Below are positions 39,101 through 51,100 of a DNA stretch of 64,000 nt, one piece after another (the first letter of the stretch is position 1; every line of letters starts with the position of its first letter). The notes under the pieces were generated by a model. That model saw nothing but the letters and a program-made list of their open reading frames with translations, had not been told where the DNA came from and did no database searches. Origin of the DNA: Formicarius rufipectus (lineage: Eukaryota; Chordata; Aves; Passeriformes; Formicariidae). Both the position numbers and the translations under genes were made by a program. The stretch lies in NCBI GenBank assembly GCA_013399695.1, contig VXAU01004757.1, positions 275,277 through 339,276 on the forward strand, read 5' to 3'.

Positions 39101-40258
39101 TTTCACCTGTAGTGCACAGACAGGTATCAGAACTCCTGGAGATGCTTTCTTTTTGATTGTGTACTTAAAAAGGTTTTCTAATAAGCATCATTCAATCGAA
39201 AAAATAAAAGTAGGATTCAAAGTTGTTATATCACTACAATTCTGTTAATGTTCCTTTTTTACCTTTTTGAAACGGATATACCACAATATTAAAAATTTTG
39301 ATACAGCTTAAGATTGTTTGTGACTAATAAAGATCTATTTCCCCTCTCCAAGCTTAGGGCTACTTTTAGCCTTTTCTAGTGACTGAGGTCAACTTGGGAG
39401 CCACAAAACAAGAGAGAAAGAACAAATTCTTGTGACTCAACAGAAGTTTCTACATCAAGTGGATCTCAGCTCTATTTATATTTTGGCCTTATCTCTAGAA
39501 AGGTCTAGTTCTTGTGAAGATGCAAATACGTACATGAAAAACCACAAATTATTTCTTCCTTAGCACAACTTAGTACATACTGCCCTGTAAAATAACCAAA
39601 CAGACTTCTCCCTTCTTGGCTGAAGTCATAAAAACAGCTTTCCACTGAAGCAAGTATTAATGTAGCTGTGGTCAGGAAATGAGAACAAACAGTCCTGTGC
39701 ACTGAACAGAATCAGCGCTGGAACAAAGGGCTTAGACAGCAAATAATTTTTAAAATAGTTATTTGGTAGACTGCATACCAGTTATTTGATTTTATACATT
39801 AAAAGCAAGCTTTGAAAAATAGCAGCTCTTTGTTCCTAGAGCACTCTTGCAACCCAACACGCTGCTTACTTGCTCAAGGAAATGTTGCAAACAATTCACC
39901 CGGATAGAAGTTTCAAGCCAGAGTATCTTGTTTCTTCTTGAGCCCGCTGTTTAGAGTGATGGTGCCTCCCTCAGAGGTTCACGGAACAACACAAACAGCA
40001 CCGTGCATATTAAAAGGGTACTTGATGGGGGGGTGAGGAAACCCTCAGTACGGTGGACTTGCACACACTATCAGCAGGACCAGAGTGCAGATTAGTTCTG
40101 CAAAGATGTGAAGCCAGTAGTATTTGGGGTGGGTGACCTCGTGCCAAACATCAGAAGCACAATGCTTCAAGCGTGCAGACGACAGAAATGTGCTTTGAAG
40201 GAGACGCCAGTTTCCTGTGAGTCCTAAGAGCCAACTGTGCACCACACTCAGACAATAC

Positions 40259-40390
40259 CTCTTGCTCTTTGGCAACTCCAGAGCACTTATGGACTTCCTG
40301 GAGGGTCCCAGAGACTGCAGAGTAGGCTTAGCAACAGGTGAGATGAGCAGGGCATCCAAGAGCGAGCAGTAGACACCAGGTTCGGAGAGT
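40259..40390 (-). CDS. PDLIM5: Weak candidate PDLIM5 cassette exon (132 nt, phase 2-2)
   Basis: One base, 43 codons and AG, again phase 2 to 2. The peptide includes LISPVAKPTLQSLGPSRKS and ELPKSK. The acceptor is GCTTGCTAG after a TTTGTTTG..CTTTTT tract; the donor AG|GTATTG is mediocre. The frame stays open past the donor to about 40045, so the open frame itself is weaker evidence than for its neighbours. It may be chance. Confidence 0.35.
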
Positions 40391-41210
40391 CTAGCAAGCA
40401 TTTAAAAAGACCCCACAAACAAAGTGACCACACAAAGTCCAAGCTGGCTGGGACCACTGAAAACCCAAACACCTTTATGAAAAGTCTATATGGAGAAACT
40501 GAACCCAGGATAGCTGATGTAGCGATTATGTCTAAATAAGAAGTTCACAAAGTGGAGGCTGTACACATCAGGGGATGCACAAGGCAACCCACTAGGACGT
40601 GAGAAGAATTTTATTTCTTTTTACCATTAACAAAGTCAAGTCAAATCGAGTCAAGTCAATCAAAAGTAATTGGAAAGCAGTGTTTATTTAATCTTTTGCT
40701 CATATCTTTTAATTTTCTGGGTTTGCATATGCTTTATAATGTATATAATTTATTAGTACATTAAGGCATTTATGTAATTTAGAAAAAATATACATATTAT
40801 GGCATACTCAAAAATATTTTACTGATATGAATGGATGATTGAAAAACTTTGCAAAATTTTTGGTCCAAGCATACCTTTATAAGGAGCAATACAGTAAAAA
40901 CTTAGGCGGAACTCAGAAAGTTATTGTTTTAAGCATCAAAAAGTTCCTCAAAGATACAAATTATTCGTTGTCGCCCATGGAACACAAATGTTATTTACAG
41001 TTAATTTACTAACTGGACTGTACAACAGGTATCATGAGGAACAGAATGGTAGAACTACTCACCATGCCTTGGACATATGCTAATGACTTGCCCACCACTC
41101 TATTGTGAAACAGCTGATTTCACATTCCTGCCAGAGACCAACTGTTCTTGTTTGAACTTGAACTTTCTTAAACCAAGCTACAAAACATTCATTTCAAAGC
41201 TGATGTCTAC
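40391..41210. other. Intron between candidate cassette exons
   Basis: 820 bases, AT-rich, with a short run of GTCAA words near 40632-40662. No other content recognised. Confidence 0.55.
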
Positions 41211-41366
41211 CTGGCCCGGACAGCAAGAGCAGCAGACACAGCAGCAGCAGCCATGCTCTTAATTTTTGATCTCTGCTTGAAAGGAGAAAGAACTGGAAAA
41301 GGAGTGGATCCAAGGATCGGCAAACTTCCTGATGGATTTTCCAGCAGTACTTTTGTAGGACAGAAG
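41211..41366 (-). CDS. PDLIM5: Candidate PDLIM5 linker cassette exon (156 nt, phase 2-2)
   Basis: Open segment of 51 codons with one leading base and AG at the end, exactly the phase needed in this intron. The peptide contains LLENPSGSLPILGSTPFPVL and ends in an Ala-rich stretch before a GCCAG|GTAGAC donor. The acceptor ACTCAAAG is preceded by a long TTTCTCTGTTTTCTCC pyrimidine tract, the best tract of the cassette cluster. Upstream it would join 43195-43389 as Ser; downstream 31592-31770 also as Ser. There is no homology known to me. The support is the coincidence of open frame, both splice sites, phase and Pro/Ser composition. Confidence 0.52.
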
Positions 41367-43194
41367 CTTTGAGTCAACACAGGAGAAAACAGAGAAAGTA
41401 GGAAAGATTGACAGAGACACAATGCAGTACTAGACCACGTTAACCACCAGAAAGTTATGTGATTGTAGGTTCTGTGTTCTGTAGCTCACAGAGATGTCAG
41501 GCAACCTATTAGTCACTTGAATACTAATATGGAAAACAGCAATCTTGATTTCACCCACAAATAAAACTTTCCCTTCATCTAGTGAGCATTAGCATCTGTT
41601 AGCCTTCAAAAATTCCACATCCTAGACTCTGTCTCACACACCTGGTTCATTCCCACTGAACCAGGGCACAGAATACTCCATGTGGATCCATATAAATCTC
41701 CACGGTATGGACAGAATGAGCCTTGAAGATCATTTATCTTACTCTCTTTCATAATGAAGAGCAAACATAAACTTTGGAATATTTGCTGTTATTAACTTCA
41801 GTAGGTCTGTTCTTAGCCAATTTTACCAAATTCAGTGTGATGCTCACCCCTTTTTCATTTCTCCTACATATTACATGAGTAGAAAGGAACAGACAAAAGA
41901 AAAGTGGGAAAAAACCGAGACTGGCTCCAAAATAATTTCTACACTGGTGAATCTCTAACTCAGGTTCTTATTTTAAAATTTCAAGATTATCCACTGAATT
42001 GATGTGTATTTTTTAGTACAACTACAGAAATCAACAGAACACTCCAAACATTTACACAGCTATATACTACTTCTCAGATTTAAATGCAAAACCACTCCCT
42101 GAATACTTTGCTTATGTGCAGCAGTCTGCTTAGGTATACCTTAAAAAGATTTACCTTGTGTGACTTACAGATGATTTTGAGATTTTATTGAAAGAATTTG
42201 CTTCACAAGTAGGCAGAGATGCTTCATGCCTGCCCAAAAGCAGCAAGAGAAGAAAGTAATTAATCAAACAGTTATTATACTCGTGGCAATGCTACCTGAA
42301 GCTCAGAAGTTCATGTAAGGATTTTTTTTTAAAGGCCTCAACCAACAAAAATAAAACCTCCCAAACAAGCTAAAAAAAACAGGTAAGGTTTAATATCTTG
42401 TAATGTTCTTTCCTGAGGGAAGCACCTTCTGTCACTGCTGGTAAACAGATGTTCCACCACTACAAAAGGTAACGTTTGTATTTTCCTTCAAAAACTTCTT
42501 CAGGTTATTCAACAATTGAAAAGCACACTTTTTCAATTTCAAAGTCACTTCAAGGGTGACTAACCTTTGAAATTCATGGGACTAACAAGTGGAAGATCAA
42601 AGCAGCATGCATTATTGCATACTCTGCCTTCTCCCCAAAACCTTCTCCACACTTGGACACCATATATTTTCCCCATACCACCAACTTTGGCCAAAAAAGT
42701 CCAAGTCAATCTTCTGCCTATTATTGTTTTTCCTCCTCCATCAAAGTGGTGGTTTTATTTTTAAATTATTTTTCTAACTTTTGCCTAAAAGCTACTTGAA
42801 TTTCTAATTATTATGTAAATTTTCAGAGGGTCAGGAGACACTTGTAGGCTGCTCCATCTTGACCGCATCATCATAAAAGAACAGGTGAAACTGTATGACT
42901 TTAACTAAATGGGAAGCAACTTAGATATTAGGAAGCAACTCTTTACTCTGAGGCTGGTGAGGAACTGGACCAGGTTGCCCAGAGAAGCTGTGGATGCCCC
43001 AGCCTTGGAAACATTCAAGGCCAGTCTTGCGTGGGGCTTTGAGCAACCTGATCTAGTGGAAGGTGTCCCTGCCCATGACGGGTGTTGGAATTGGATGATC
43101 TTTAAGGTCCCTTCAAACAAAACAATCTGTGCTTCAAAGTGTAAAATTACAGTTTCAAATCCTGCCTTTCTAACACAGAGTGGTTTGGATGTAC
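41367..43194. other. PDLIM5 intron after cassette 43195-43389
   Basis: About 1.8 kb. Contains the CR1 3' fragment at 42905-43130 close to the donor of the preceding exon. Otherwise AT-rich and unremarkable. Confidence 0.7.
42905..43130 (+). mobile_element. CR1 LINE 3' fragment, plus-strand sense
   Basis: Has TTAGATATTAGGAAGCAACT, GGTTGCCCAGAGAAGCTGTGG and ends GATGATCTTTAAGGTCCCTT, the typical last 220 bases of CR1. Antisense to PDLIM5 and about 65 bases from the donor of exon 43195-43389. Confidence 0.9.
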
Positions 43195-43389
43195 CTGGCA
43201 AGAGCAGGAGGCAGCCCAAGGGCTGTTTCCACATGCAGGGCTGCAGAAGGCGGCCACCCCACTGGGTCAGCAGGCAGGGAGCACTCAGCAGTCTGCGTGG
43301 CCACAGAATGCTTCACAGGGAGAGCAGGTGCTGTATCAGCTGGCAAAAAGCTTGCTGCATCTGGAGCAGGCAACTCCACAGTAATGTCC
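43195..43389 (-). CDS. PDLIM5: PDLIM5 linker cassette exon (195 nt, phase 2-2)
   Basis: Adds 65 residues: starts DITVELPAPDAASFLPAD, later KHSVATQTAECSLPADP, ends near LGLPPALA, then AG. The frame is open over 64 codons and the composition is Pro/Ala-rich like the linker. The donor is AG|GTACAT. The acceptor CAACTAG has a weak tract; an inner CTCCAG at 43361-43363 looks stronger but shifts the frame and hits TGA after eight codons, so the outer site is preferred. It joins 47104-47211 upstream (AGG, Arg) and either 41211-41366 or 31592-31770 downstream (Ser). A sense-strand CR1 fragment lies about 65 bases beyond its donor. Confidence 0.63.
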
Positions 43390-46300
43390 CTAGTTGATGT
43401 TAATTTCACAAGTAATTATACCAATACATGGAGAAGAAATCTCTTGTTTGATTAAAAATACAAAACAGCAATTGACAACTCTTTCTGGCTCGTGTTGCAT
43501 CTTTTGTAAGAAGAATAAACGAGTAGCGGGTGAGGGCTTTTTTTCCTTCTTTCCTAGGGAGCAAATACTTATCCCCTGGGAATCAGACCATGCTGAAACC
43601 AATTTTTTGGGAACATTTTTATAGTTCAAGTTTGAGTTCTTGTTTAATCACAAACCCAAACTATTTGCATAAAGACAACAAACTTGAACAGAAGCAAAAC
43701 CAAGATATTAGAAACACTACCTAATGTAAGCAAGTGACACTTTAGACATTGTGGCTACTTGGCTGCTGGTATTTAAATTCTGAAAAATTTAAGGGAGACA
43801 AGATGTATGCTTGGTTAAGACCTCCAAAAGGTTCTCCAACAAAAGTTCTATGATAAAAAAGGAAGCAGAAGGCCAAGTAGAATTTACCACATGAAAGCAA
43901 TATTTTCCTCCCATATTTTACTTCCTCTTGCTTGTCATTAAATCAAAACAACCATTAATGATCTGACAGTCTTAGTTTGGTCAGCCTGAGACTCCCTCTT
44001 CTTCTCAGCCAATTAAATGAGCAACTTCTGTCTTTGAAAATTACCTTTTCCATGTTGACTACAACTGAGGGAAGTTAAAGAAAACTGATGCAGAGACATC
44101 AAACCTGCCCAAAAAGAGACCTGGGTGAGTTGAAGAGAGTACACAGCAGCAGTTAATTCACAACAAAACAGGTGTATGCACAAATTCTATGCTCTCCTGG
44201 AGTTGGTCTCAAATTCTCCAGAACTTCATACAGCATCTATATAAGCTGTATAAGTCATAAAAAGGGCCTTGAAGGTGAGGACAAGGGGAATAAGTCACAC
44301 ATGGTATATGCTCCAAAGTGAGAGCAAGCTGACTCCAAGCCTTATTCGTACAAACATTGAATACAAACTCTCCTTGTATTTTCATTTTTCACTTGATTTG
44401 GCAGCAGCTAGAAAAGGAGTAAATTACTCTTGAAGACTACAATTTCTGCAGAGAATATTCTCAGCTGTCCACTTGTCAGAAAGTACACAACAAAAATCAA
44501 GATTAATACCTACTATTTAATATTGCATTTTTGTATTTATATGAAGAATAATTCCACTAAAAGAAAATATAAAAGTAAATCCGTATGACTGTAAAAAGCA
44601 TATATAAAAAAGAGCAACCTAAAAACCTGTTGGCATTGCATCTGCTTTACATCAGTTATGTATTTTCTCAGGAAGTGCCAGATTCTGTGGTTTACATGGT
44701 CTAAAGTTGCCAGGATTACTTTTTAAGATGACTTTTTGCGACTTTCTGGAAAGGCTGTAATTGCTCTTAAATATTTTACTGTTAAACTTGAAGGAGGATA
44801 TGGCATATGTGAAATAGAATAATAATACGCTATAAATTACAATAGCTGGCTATATTGCCATACAACTAGTTGAGGCTTTCAATAAAGAACTAAAACGACA
44901 ATAAAAAAGCATTATGAAGTCTGCCTTATAAGCAGTGAACTTAACTTTAACCTAGTAATCAAATCCAGATCCTTCATACATTTCACTGTAAGTTTTCTCT
45001 TTCTTGGTGGTTTAGTAGTAGGTGGTATAAATCAGAGCTTCAGCCAAGGAGAGATGGAGCCCGTTAGGAAAATGAGGACCTATGCCAGTCACTGACAACA
45101 AATGCAAGGCTTCAGGAGAAAGATCAAGTCTCCTGACCTATGGACTGCCCAACTTTGCTTTACTAGAAGCCTGACATGGCACTCATCAATTGCTTTATAC
45201 AGATTTCTGATAGCTGCCATTTTGTAAATGGGAGGTTTGGAGTTCAGATCTGCTGTATTTCCTACCCAAAAGAGCACTATAAAAGCAATGACATCAGGTC
45301 AGTAACAAAACAAACATCAAATATAGTTGCTACACTGATGATCTCTCATTTCAGGAGAGAATGAAGACTACAAAACTTTATCAAATAATTTATGTTCTTC
45401 CCACACTCAAAGCTAAACCTTTCTTCTACAACTCTGCAGAAGATGCTCAGATTTCTGCCCTTCTTGAGCAGAAAATTCTTATCTATTTTTTTTATCATTT
45501 GTGTAAATACTTTGGCTCTCATCCTGAACCACTGTGATCATAACTGTCCTATCTGATTTCTCATTTTAAAGCTGTTCTCTTGCTAGGTTAATTTTGCCAA
45601 ATAATAAACTTAGAGCCATAAGCCTTGAGTGAGATTTAAATTTCCTTTTCCTGGACTCAGATACGAAGCTAGAATTTAGAAAGGACTCCTTGGTACTCAG
45701 AACACAGTAGCTGTAGTGGTATCTGCAAGGCATTTCTACAGCTCAGTAGAATCACAGAATGGTCTGGGTTGGAAGGGACCTTAAAGATCATCTAGTTCCA
45801 ACCCCCCTGCTGTGGGCAGGGACACCTTTCATTAAACCAGGTTGCTCAGAGCTCCATCCAGTGTGGTCTTGAACACTTTCAGGGATGGGGCAAGTAGATG
45901 CAATGATACTAGAGCTTCATCCTGAGACATGAAAATCAGTTATTGAAGTAGTACTTTTTCCTTTGCCCTCTTCATCCAGGTTTTCAGCTTAAAAAGCCCT
46001 CACCAGGAGTACTGCCATATACCTTCTGCATGTATTTTTCATCTTTGGTGATTGAAGAGAATGTGCTGCTGAAAACATCACAACCAAATGTTCTTTACTG
46101 TGTTGGTTCAAACCAAAGGTTCGCATGAAAGTACTCACCATCCCTGCCTGCCTAACATCATGTTAGCTCATGGGGGTACCCACTTCTCCCAGACAACAAA
46201 ACAGTCTTCAAAAGACAACAGGCTTTTATTTTGATGTCAGGTTTCTCCTCACCTCTCAGCTAATTGAGACTACTGCTTTAAAGGTGAGACGGTCAATTCC

Positions 46301-47103
46301 AAATCTTACTATTTTCTAGTTGCAGAAAGCCCACACAGGTGTTGGCAATAGTATATTTCTGTATGCTTTACACAAGCATGAGTCTGTCTCTAGGGGCCTG
46401 GCAGGACCAGGCACTGCTCGTTTAACTCTCATTTTTAAAGGAACAGCTTTGTTTCATGTTACAACTTTGTACTTGTGCATGTTTGATGAACACTGGCTAA
46501 GCGGAACTAAAAAACACTCCTGCACAAACCATCAGAAAATGCTATTGACCTTCAATAAGAGCATCATAACTCTCTGAATTACTGTCACTGTCTAGTACTC
46601 ATGGATGACCTCTAAAACACCACCAATCTGCAAAGATAAGCACCAGTAAAAATATTCCTAACCAATGACAGGAAATTTTACAGATATTCCCCTGGCTCTC
46701 TTTGATTACATTGTAGCACAGCACAGTGTTATGAATTAATCTACATTGTAACAAAATTACTTTTATATTTTTAAATCCATATTCACTTTTGAGTAGTTGA
46801 GACCACTGAAAAGCTACTTCATCCAAGTGATAGGGTGGACACCCACTGACAATATACACACACTAAATACTGTGTCTTATTTTAACTGGTATCCATGAGA
46901 CTGTTCATGAATTTGCTCAGTTTTATTTAATTTTTCTCCTTCCCCCTTCTACCATTTCCAGGAAAATGCCTAGTCAGGTCAGATTAATGACATTTATTTC
47001 AAGTAAATAACAAACAACCCTCTCTCCCCCAAGACAGACAAATCCAGGCTAGAACAGATAGATAGATTTTTAACTGAATCAAAACCCCCTGTGAATCATT
47101 TAC
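43390..47103. other. PDLIM5 intron between cassettes 47104-47211 and 43195-43389
   Basis: About 3.7 kb, AT-rich. Contains a CR1 3' fragment (45745-45890). No other feature seen. Confidence 0.75.
45745..45890 (-). mobile_element. CR1 3'-end fragment, minus-strand sense
   Basis: Plus strand reads TAGAATCACAGAATGGTCTG, GGTTGGAAGGGACCTTAAAG and later CAGGTTGCTCAGAGC, the reverse complement of the CR1 terminus. It is one of the better preserved ends in the window. Confidence 0.9.
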
Positions 47104-47211
47104 CTCCCAGGAGCTGCTGTGGCAGTATGTTCAGAAAGTCTGGGAGGGAGGACACTGCCAGGGCAGGAGTCTGCTATCCGCAAAAGGGCAGCTCTAGGTT
47201 CTAGTTTAGCA
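47104..47211 (-). CDS. PDLIM5: PDLIM5 linker cassette exon (108 nt, phase 2-2)
   Basis: One base, 35 codons and AG, so inclusion adds exactly 36 residues. The peptide begins AKLEPRAALLRIADSCPGS and ends HTATAAPG, again a Pro/Ala/Ser-rich linker type. The donor GTAAAT is acceptable; the acceptor AAAACAG has a poor pyrimidine tract, which is common in regulated exons. The exon follows the microexon as Asn or 48030-48164 as Ser, and leads into 43195-43389 as Arg. No stop arises in any combination with its neighbours. The canonical human protein lacks a recognisable equivalent, so this is an optional exon supported by phase, open frame and composition rather than by homology. Confidence 0.62.
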
Positions 47212-48029
47212 CTGTTTTCATTCCATTCACGGTAATAAAACCGAGTGAAGACACACAGAGAAAGAGATTTTTAATCCACATTAATATAGTGTGCGGAACA
47301 GAAAATACAGTGCACAAAAGTGTTAGTAAATTGAAAAAAACCCAACCGACCAACAACAACAAAAAGACACAACCCCTCCTCCTCCTCCAAAACCAGCAAA
47401 AAGACCATAGAGCTCACTGCAAAATACAATTAGGGGGATAAAATGATGCAAAATTCACTTAGGAAGTACCATGATTTCAGTGAAGGTTGAATGCCCTGCT
47501 GCTTTTAAACTCAGAAAGCCAAGTAGTATTTTGCATGTACAAAGACGGAACACATATATACAGGATTACATTATGGGATGGAAAACTTCTTTAGGAAATA
47601 CTGGCAAAGAGAGTGACACAAGTGCTAGTGGGATTCACTCTTGAAACTTTATATGCTTTTTGCTACAACTTTCTTGGGGTGTTAGTTTTGTGAAGGTTAG
47701 ACTATATATTTCTGAATATTTTTTATATCCTTTCTTTTACTCAGTTGTGATAGAAAAAAAAACCAAAACAACCCAAGTCTAGAAAATGTTGTCTCATTCA
47801 CTTGAAGAAAAGTATCTGTCATATGTATCACTGTCATACACAAAAATAAAAGTAAACTACAAGGTAAAGAGAAATCACAAGTTTTGAGCAGACTAAATTA
47901 GCCACAAGGGCAAGTATTACTGCCCTTTTTTTTTTCTTATATTAGCACACAGGATTAAGTATCTTAATAAAGCAGGGACCCTTTAGTGCTGAAAATTATT
48001 GAACACTTAGGAATGACCAGGGAGCAGAC
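47212..48029. other. Intron between cassettes 48030-48164 and 47104-47211
   Basis: 818 bases with an A/C-rich patch and (CCT)n at about 47333-47400. Nothing else recognised. Confidence 0.65.
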
Positions 48030-48164
48030 CTCATAGGTGATGAAGATGCAGATGGGAATTCTGGTGTAGGTGGCATCTCCAAGGCTGGGGTAGCTGAGGA
48101 GTTTTTATTCACATTAACACAGGTATCCTGGGCTCCTGCTCCATCAGGTAGATCTGCATGTGTG
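48030..48164 (-). CDS. PDLIM5: PDLIM5 linker cassette exon (135 nt, phase 2-2), acceptor ambiguous
   Basis: Open segment of 44 codons rich in Pro, Ser and Thr, containing LPDGAGAQDT and later EMPPTPEFPSASSSP, the same composition as the known linker. Read from the AAAG acceptor at 48165-48166 it is phase 2 to phase 2 and follows the microexon in frame as Asn. A second, better looking TGCAG acceptor 11 bases further in gives 48030-48153, phase 1 to 2, which would fit only by skipping the microexon and joining 53495-53667 directly. Microexon plus the inner acceptor gives an immediate TGA. The donor, AG followed by GTCTGC, is weak. The human canonical protein has no counterpart. Coding likely, constitutive use unlikely. 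Confidence 0.58.
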
Positions 48165-51100
48165 CTTTACATATGTATATGACATGAGGGAGAAAAAAAT
48201 AAATACATGATTCATGACAGGTTGCTTCAGGACTGACCAAGAGTAGGACAAATATTTTCTGGTTTCTATGGATTAACTAAACCACAAATTTGGAAAATGC
48301 AGACACAGTCACTCAGGACAATGAATTGACTCTACAAGTTAGGGCCAAAACTAAATCTGTACCTGGTTGCTCAAAAGGAGATGGTTAAAAGTGGACGTTT
48401 AAAACAAACTTTGAAATAGGGTGCTGCAGAAATAGAACAAATCAGTTACTAAAACACATAAATAAGCTTTATATAAAGGTCAGACACTGCTTGAATTTTA
48501 AGTAACTGGTTTAAGAGCTCCAATTTACACATTTCAGTGAAGGCTTTCTATTTCTATTTCCTGTCCTTTCAGCTGCTGAAAACTCTGTTTTATGCACACA
48601 AAAACATTTGTCTTGGACAATGCCTGCCTGAAAAGTTGAATATTACTAAATTGGCATACTTTTCTGTAGATTACTGACGAAAGAGACGTTTCTATTTCAT
48701 TACCACATTAATACTTTTAAGAGATCTCTAAAATTTAAGCTTATTCATTTATATCAAAAAACATTCAGAATATTTTTTTCAAAGATCAGATATATGCTGG
48801 AAATCAGAGGCAAGCTAGAACATGTTATTCCATTGTTTTGGAAACAGTAACAAAAAGTCCAAAATTTAACACCGGTAACTGCTGTGCAATTAGGATTTTG
48901 GGTGATGACATCTTAAAAGCAGTAAATGAAATTAATTTCACCATTCACAAAACATTTTTGGAACTAGTGATCTTTTTATTATGAATTTATAGAAAACTAA
49001 TCATTTTAGTAGCTTCCCAAAATTTGAACAGAGGCTTCTATTTTTTGACTTATTTAGAGATATTTTTTTCTTCTATTTCTCGCAAAAGCAACTCACCCTT
49101 CAAAGGGATAAGAGTTGGTAAGATAGATAAACATAACAGTAAGTATAATAAAGACACAAAAACATTCTCATTACCTAGGGACATCTCCAAAATTAAAAAT
49201 ACTTGAAGACCAAACTATTCTGCCCTTAAGAAACATCTATAGAGAGTCTAAGCAATAACGTCACATAAAACTTGCATTGATGTTCTCTGAAGCTCTCACC
49301 TTTCTTTCCATTCATAAAGAAATAATATAAACCCAGCAAAACAATTTTAATACACTACTTTGCATTTCTATTTTAATACATGCTATTCTATCAAATTATT
49401 ATTTTGTAGTGTATGTGCACTCAGTAATACACTTGGGTTTAGTAACAGTACTCACTATCAAGGTATGTGAAGGGGGGGAGGAGGCAGAAATCAAGCAGAT
49501 TGGCACTTCTCAGCAAAACAGTCTTCAGTGAAATTATTTTCCCCTACTGTCATTAAGGAGTTAACCCAAAAGGTGTGTAAGATGTGGTATCCCTTGGTCC
49601 ATCATTACCAGGGCAAATCTAGTTGTACTTTGTGCTGTGCATTGTGAGGCATCCACACTGGTGACTGTTAGTGTTAGACAACTTGGCTATTACCTGAAGT
49701 CTCCATTTTCTGTTTGTCCTTTCCTAAAGATAAAATGACAAATACCATAAGCTACTGCTGTTCTATATAGCAGCATAAGCCCTCTGAAAAGGAAACACAG
49801 GCTTAAAATGGTTCCAAAGGTTTCTATTCCTTTCAAGTTTCCAAGCTGTGTAATAAAAAAACCAACCTCCCCCAGTCTGCAGAAGCATCTGTTTACTCAA
49901 CTAATTCCATCATAAGAGTGTGTAGGTCAGCTGCATAAAGTCCAAACCATTTGCAGTGGTTCTCATTGAGCAATTATGAAAGACTGGGCTTTTATATGTG
50001 CTTTACAGTTCACCTTTGAGGTCTGAAACATTATCTGGTTCAATGAACACTGCAGAAGCTGAAAGAGTTTTATTTAGTAGAATTCTTACTCCTGTAGCCC
50101 CCCAAAAAGGTCAATAATTTTACTGATTTCTGCAAGTCTCCTGTTGGATTTTGACAATACAAACACCACCGCCCTCCCCCCCCATTTTTAATGTGATAAG
50201 GAACTCCAATACTGTGATAGTTTTATACAATTCAGATTTTTTTTTCTAGTATGCAGCAGGGATTTAATTGTTTCTCTTCCTATAACCTGTAAAGGTGCAA
50301 TGAAATTTCATCTCCAAGCATGAGTAGACTATTCAAGGAGTCCAAGAGAGACTCAAAAGAAGAACAGACAGAGCTAAGATAAAAGCAACTTTTATTAAAA
50401 TACTCTTCAAGCTTCAGAATGCATAAATTAATGTGTAGCTACTATAATACATTATTTTACAGGAGACATAGGGCTGTGAAGATTTTATAAACACAAGAAA
50501 GCCTATAAGCTTCACTCTGCAATAAATAAATACTACTGTCTTATCTTGTTCCTGTTAGAAGATATGTTAAAGCTCTTACAGGTACACAGCAACATTCTGC
50601 TTAATTATTCTCTTTTTAAATTTTTCAAAAACATGAATATATTACTAGTCTAAGCAACAGAATCTTTATATTGAGCTTTCACTTCAATTCACAACATTGG
50701 AATATATTTTTGAATTTAATTTTTCCTTGCTTAAAAGCAGTGTATCTTCTTGCTGTACTTTGTAAAACATTTACAACCACTCTAAAATTGACCTGCTAGT
50801 CAAATCCAAGATAATTATCTTGGTAAGTATGACAGTTTGAAATAAGTGCATATAGTCCCTCTTCGTCTTCTTCCCCCAGCCCCAAAATCAAGGTAATACA
50901 ATTTCTTATTCTTTTGTTCAAAATTTTCTGCTTTCTAGCAGCCTACAGTAACTCAAACCCAGCAATGCAAATTACTCCTTTCAGGCAAAAAAATCCCCTG
51001 AAACAGCCATCTCCTCCCCCATGCCGGGCAATTCAGCCACCCAAGTTGTTCTGTTTTAAATACAGGTTTTGTTTTTTTTGTCAACTAATGATTAGCACAA

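Larger units (their letters stand above)
31771..40258. other. PDLIM5 intron upstream of exon 31592-31770
   Basis: About 8.5 kb to the nearest candidate cassette exon. Contains a short CR1 3' fragment (33866-33956) and two A/C-rich tracts (35633-35815 and 35990-36131). No further exon of phase 2-2 was found. Confidence 0.8.

Noticed and set aside
43195..43360. Use of the inner CTCCAG acceptor for the 195-nt cassette
   Set aside because: Shifts the frame relative to every possible upstream exon and meets TGA after eight codons.
43180..43455. Plus-strand open frames (91 and 162 codons) near 42909-43455
   Set aside because: They are antisense shadows of cassette exon 43195-43389 and of the CR1 fragment next to it.
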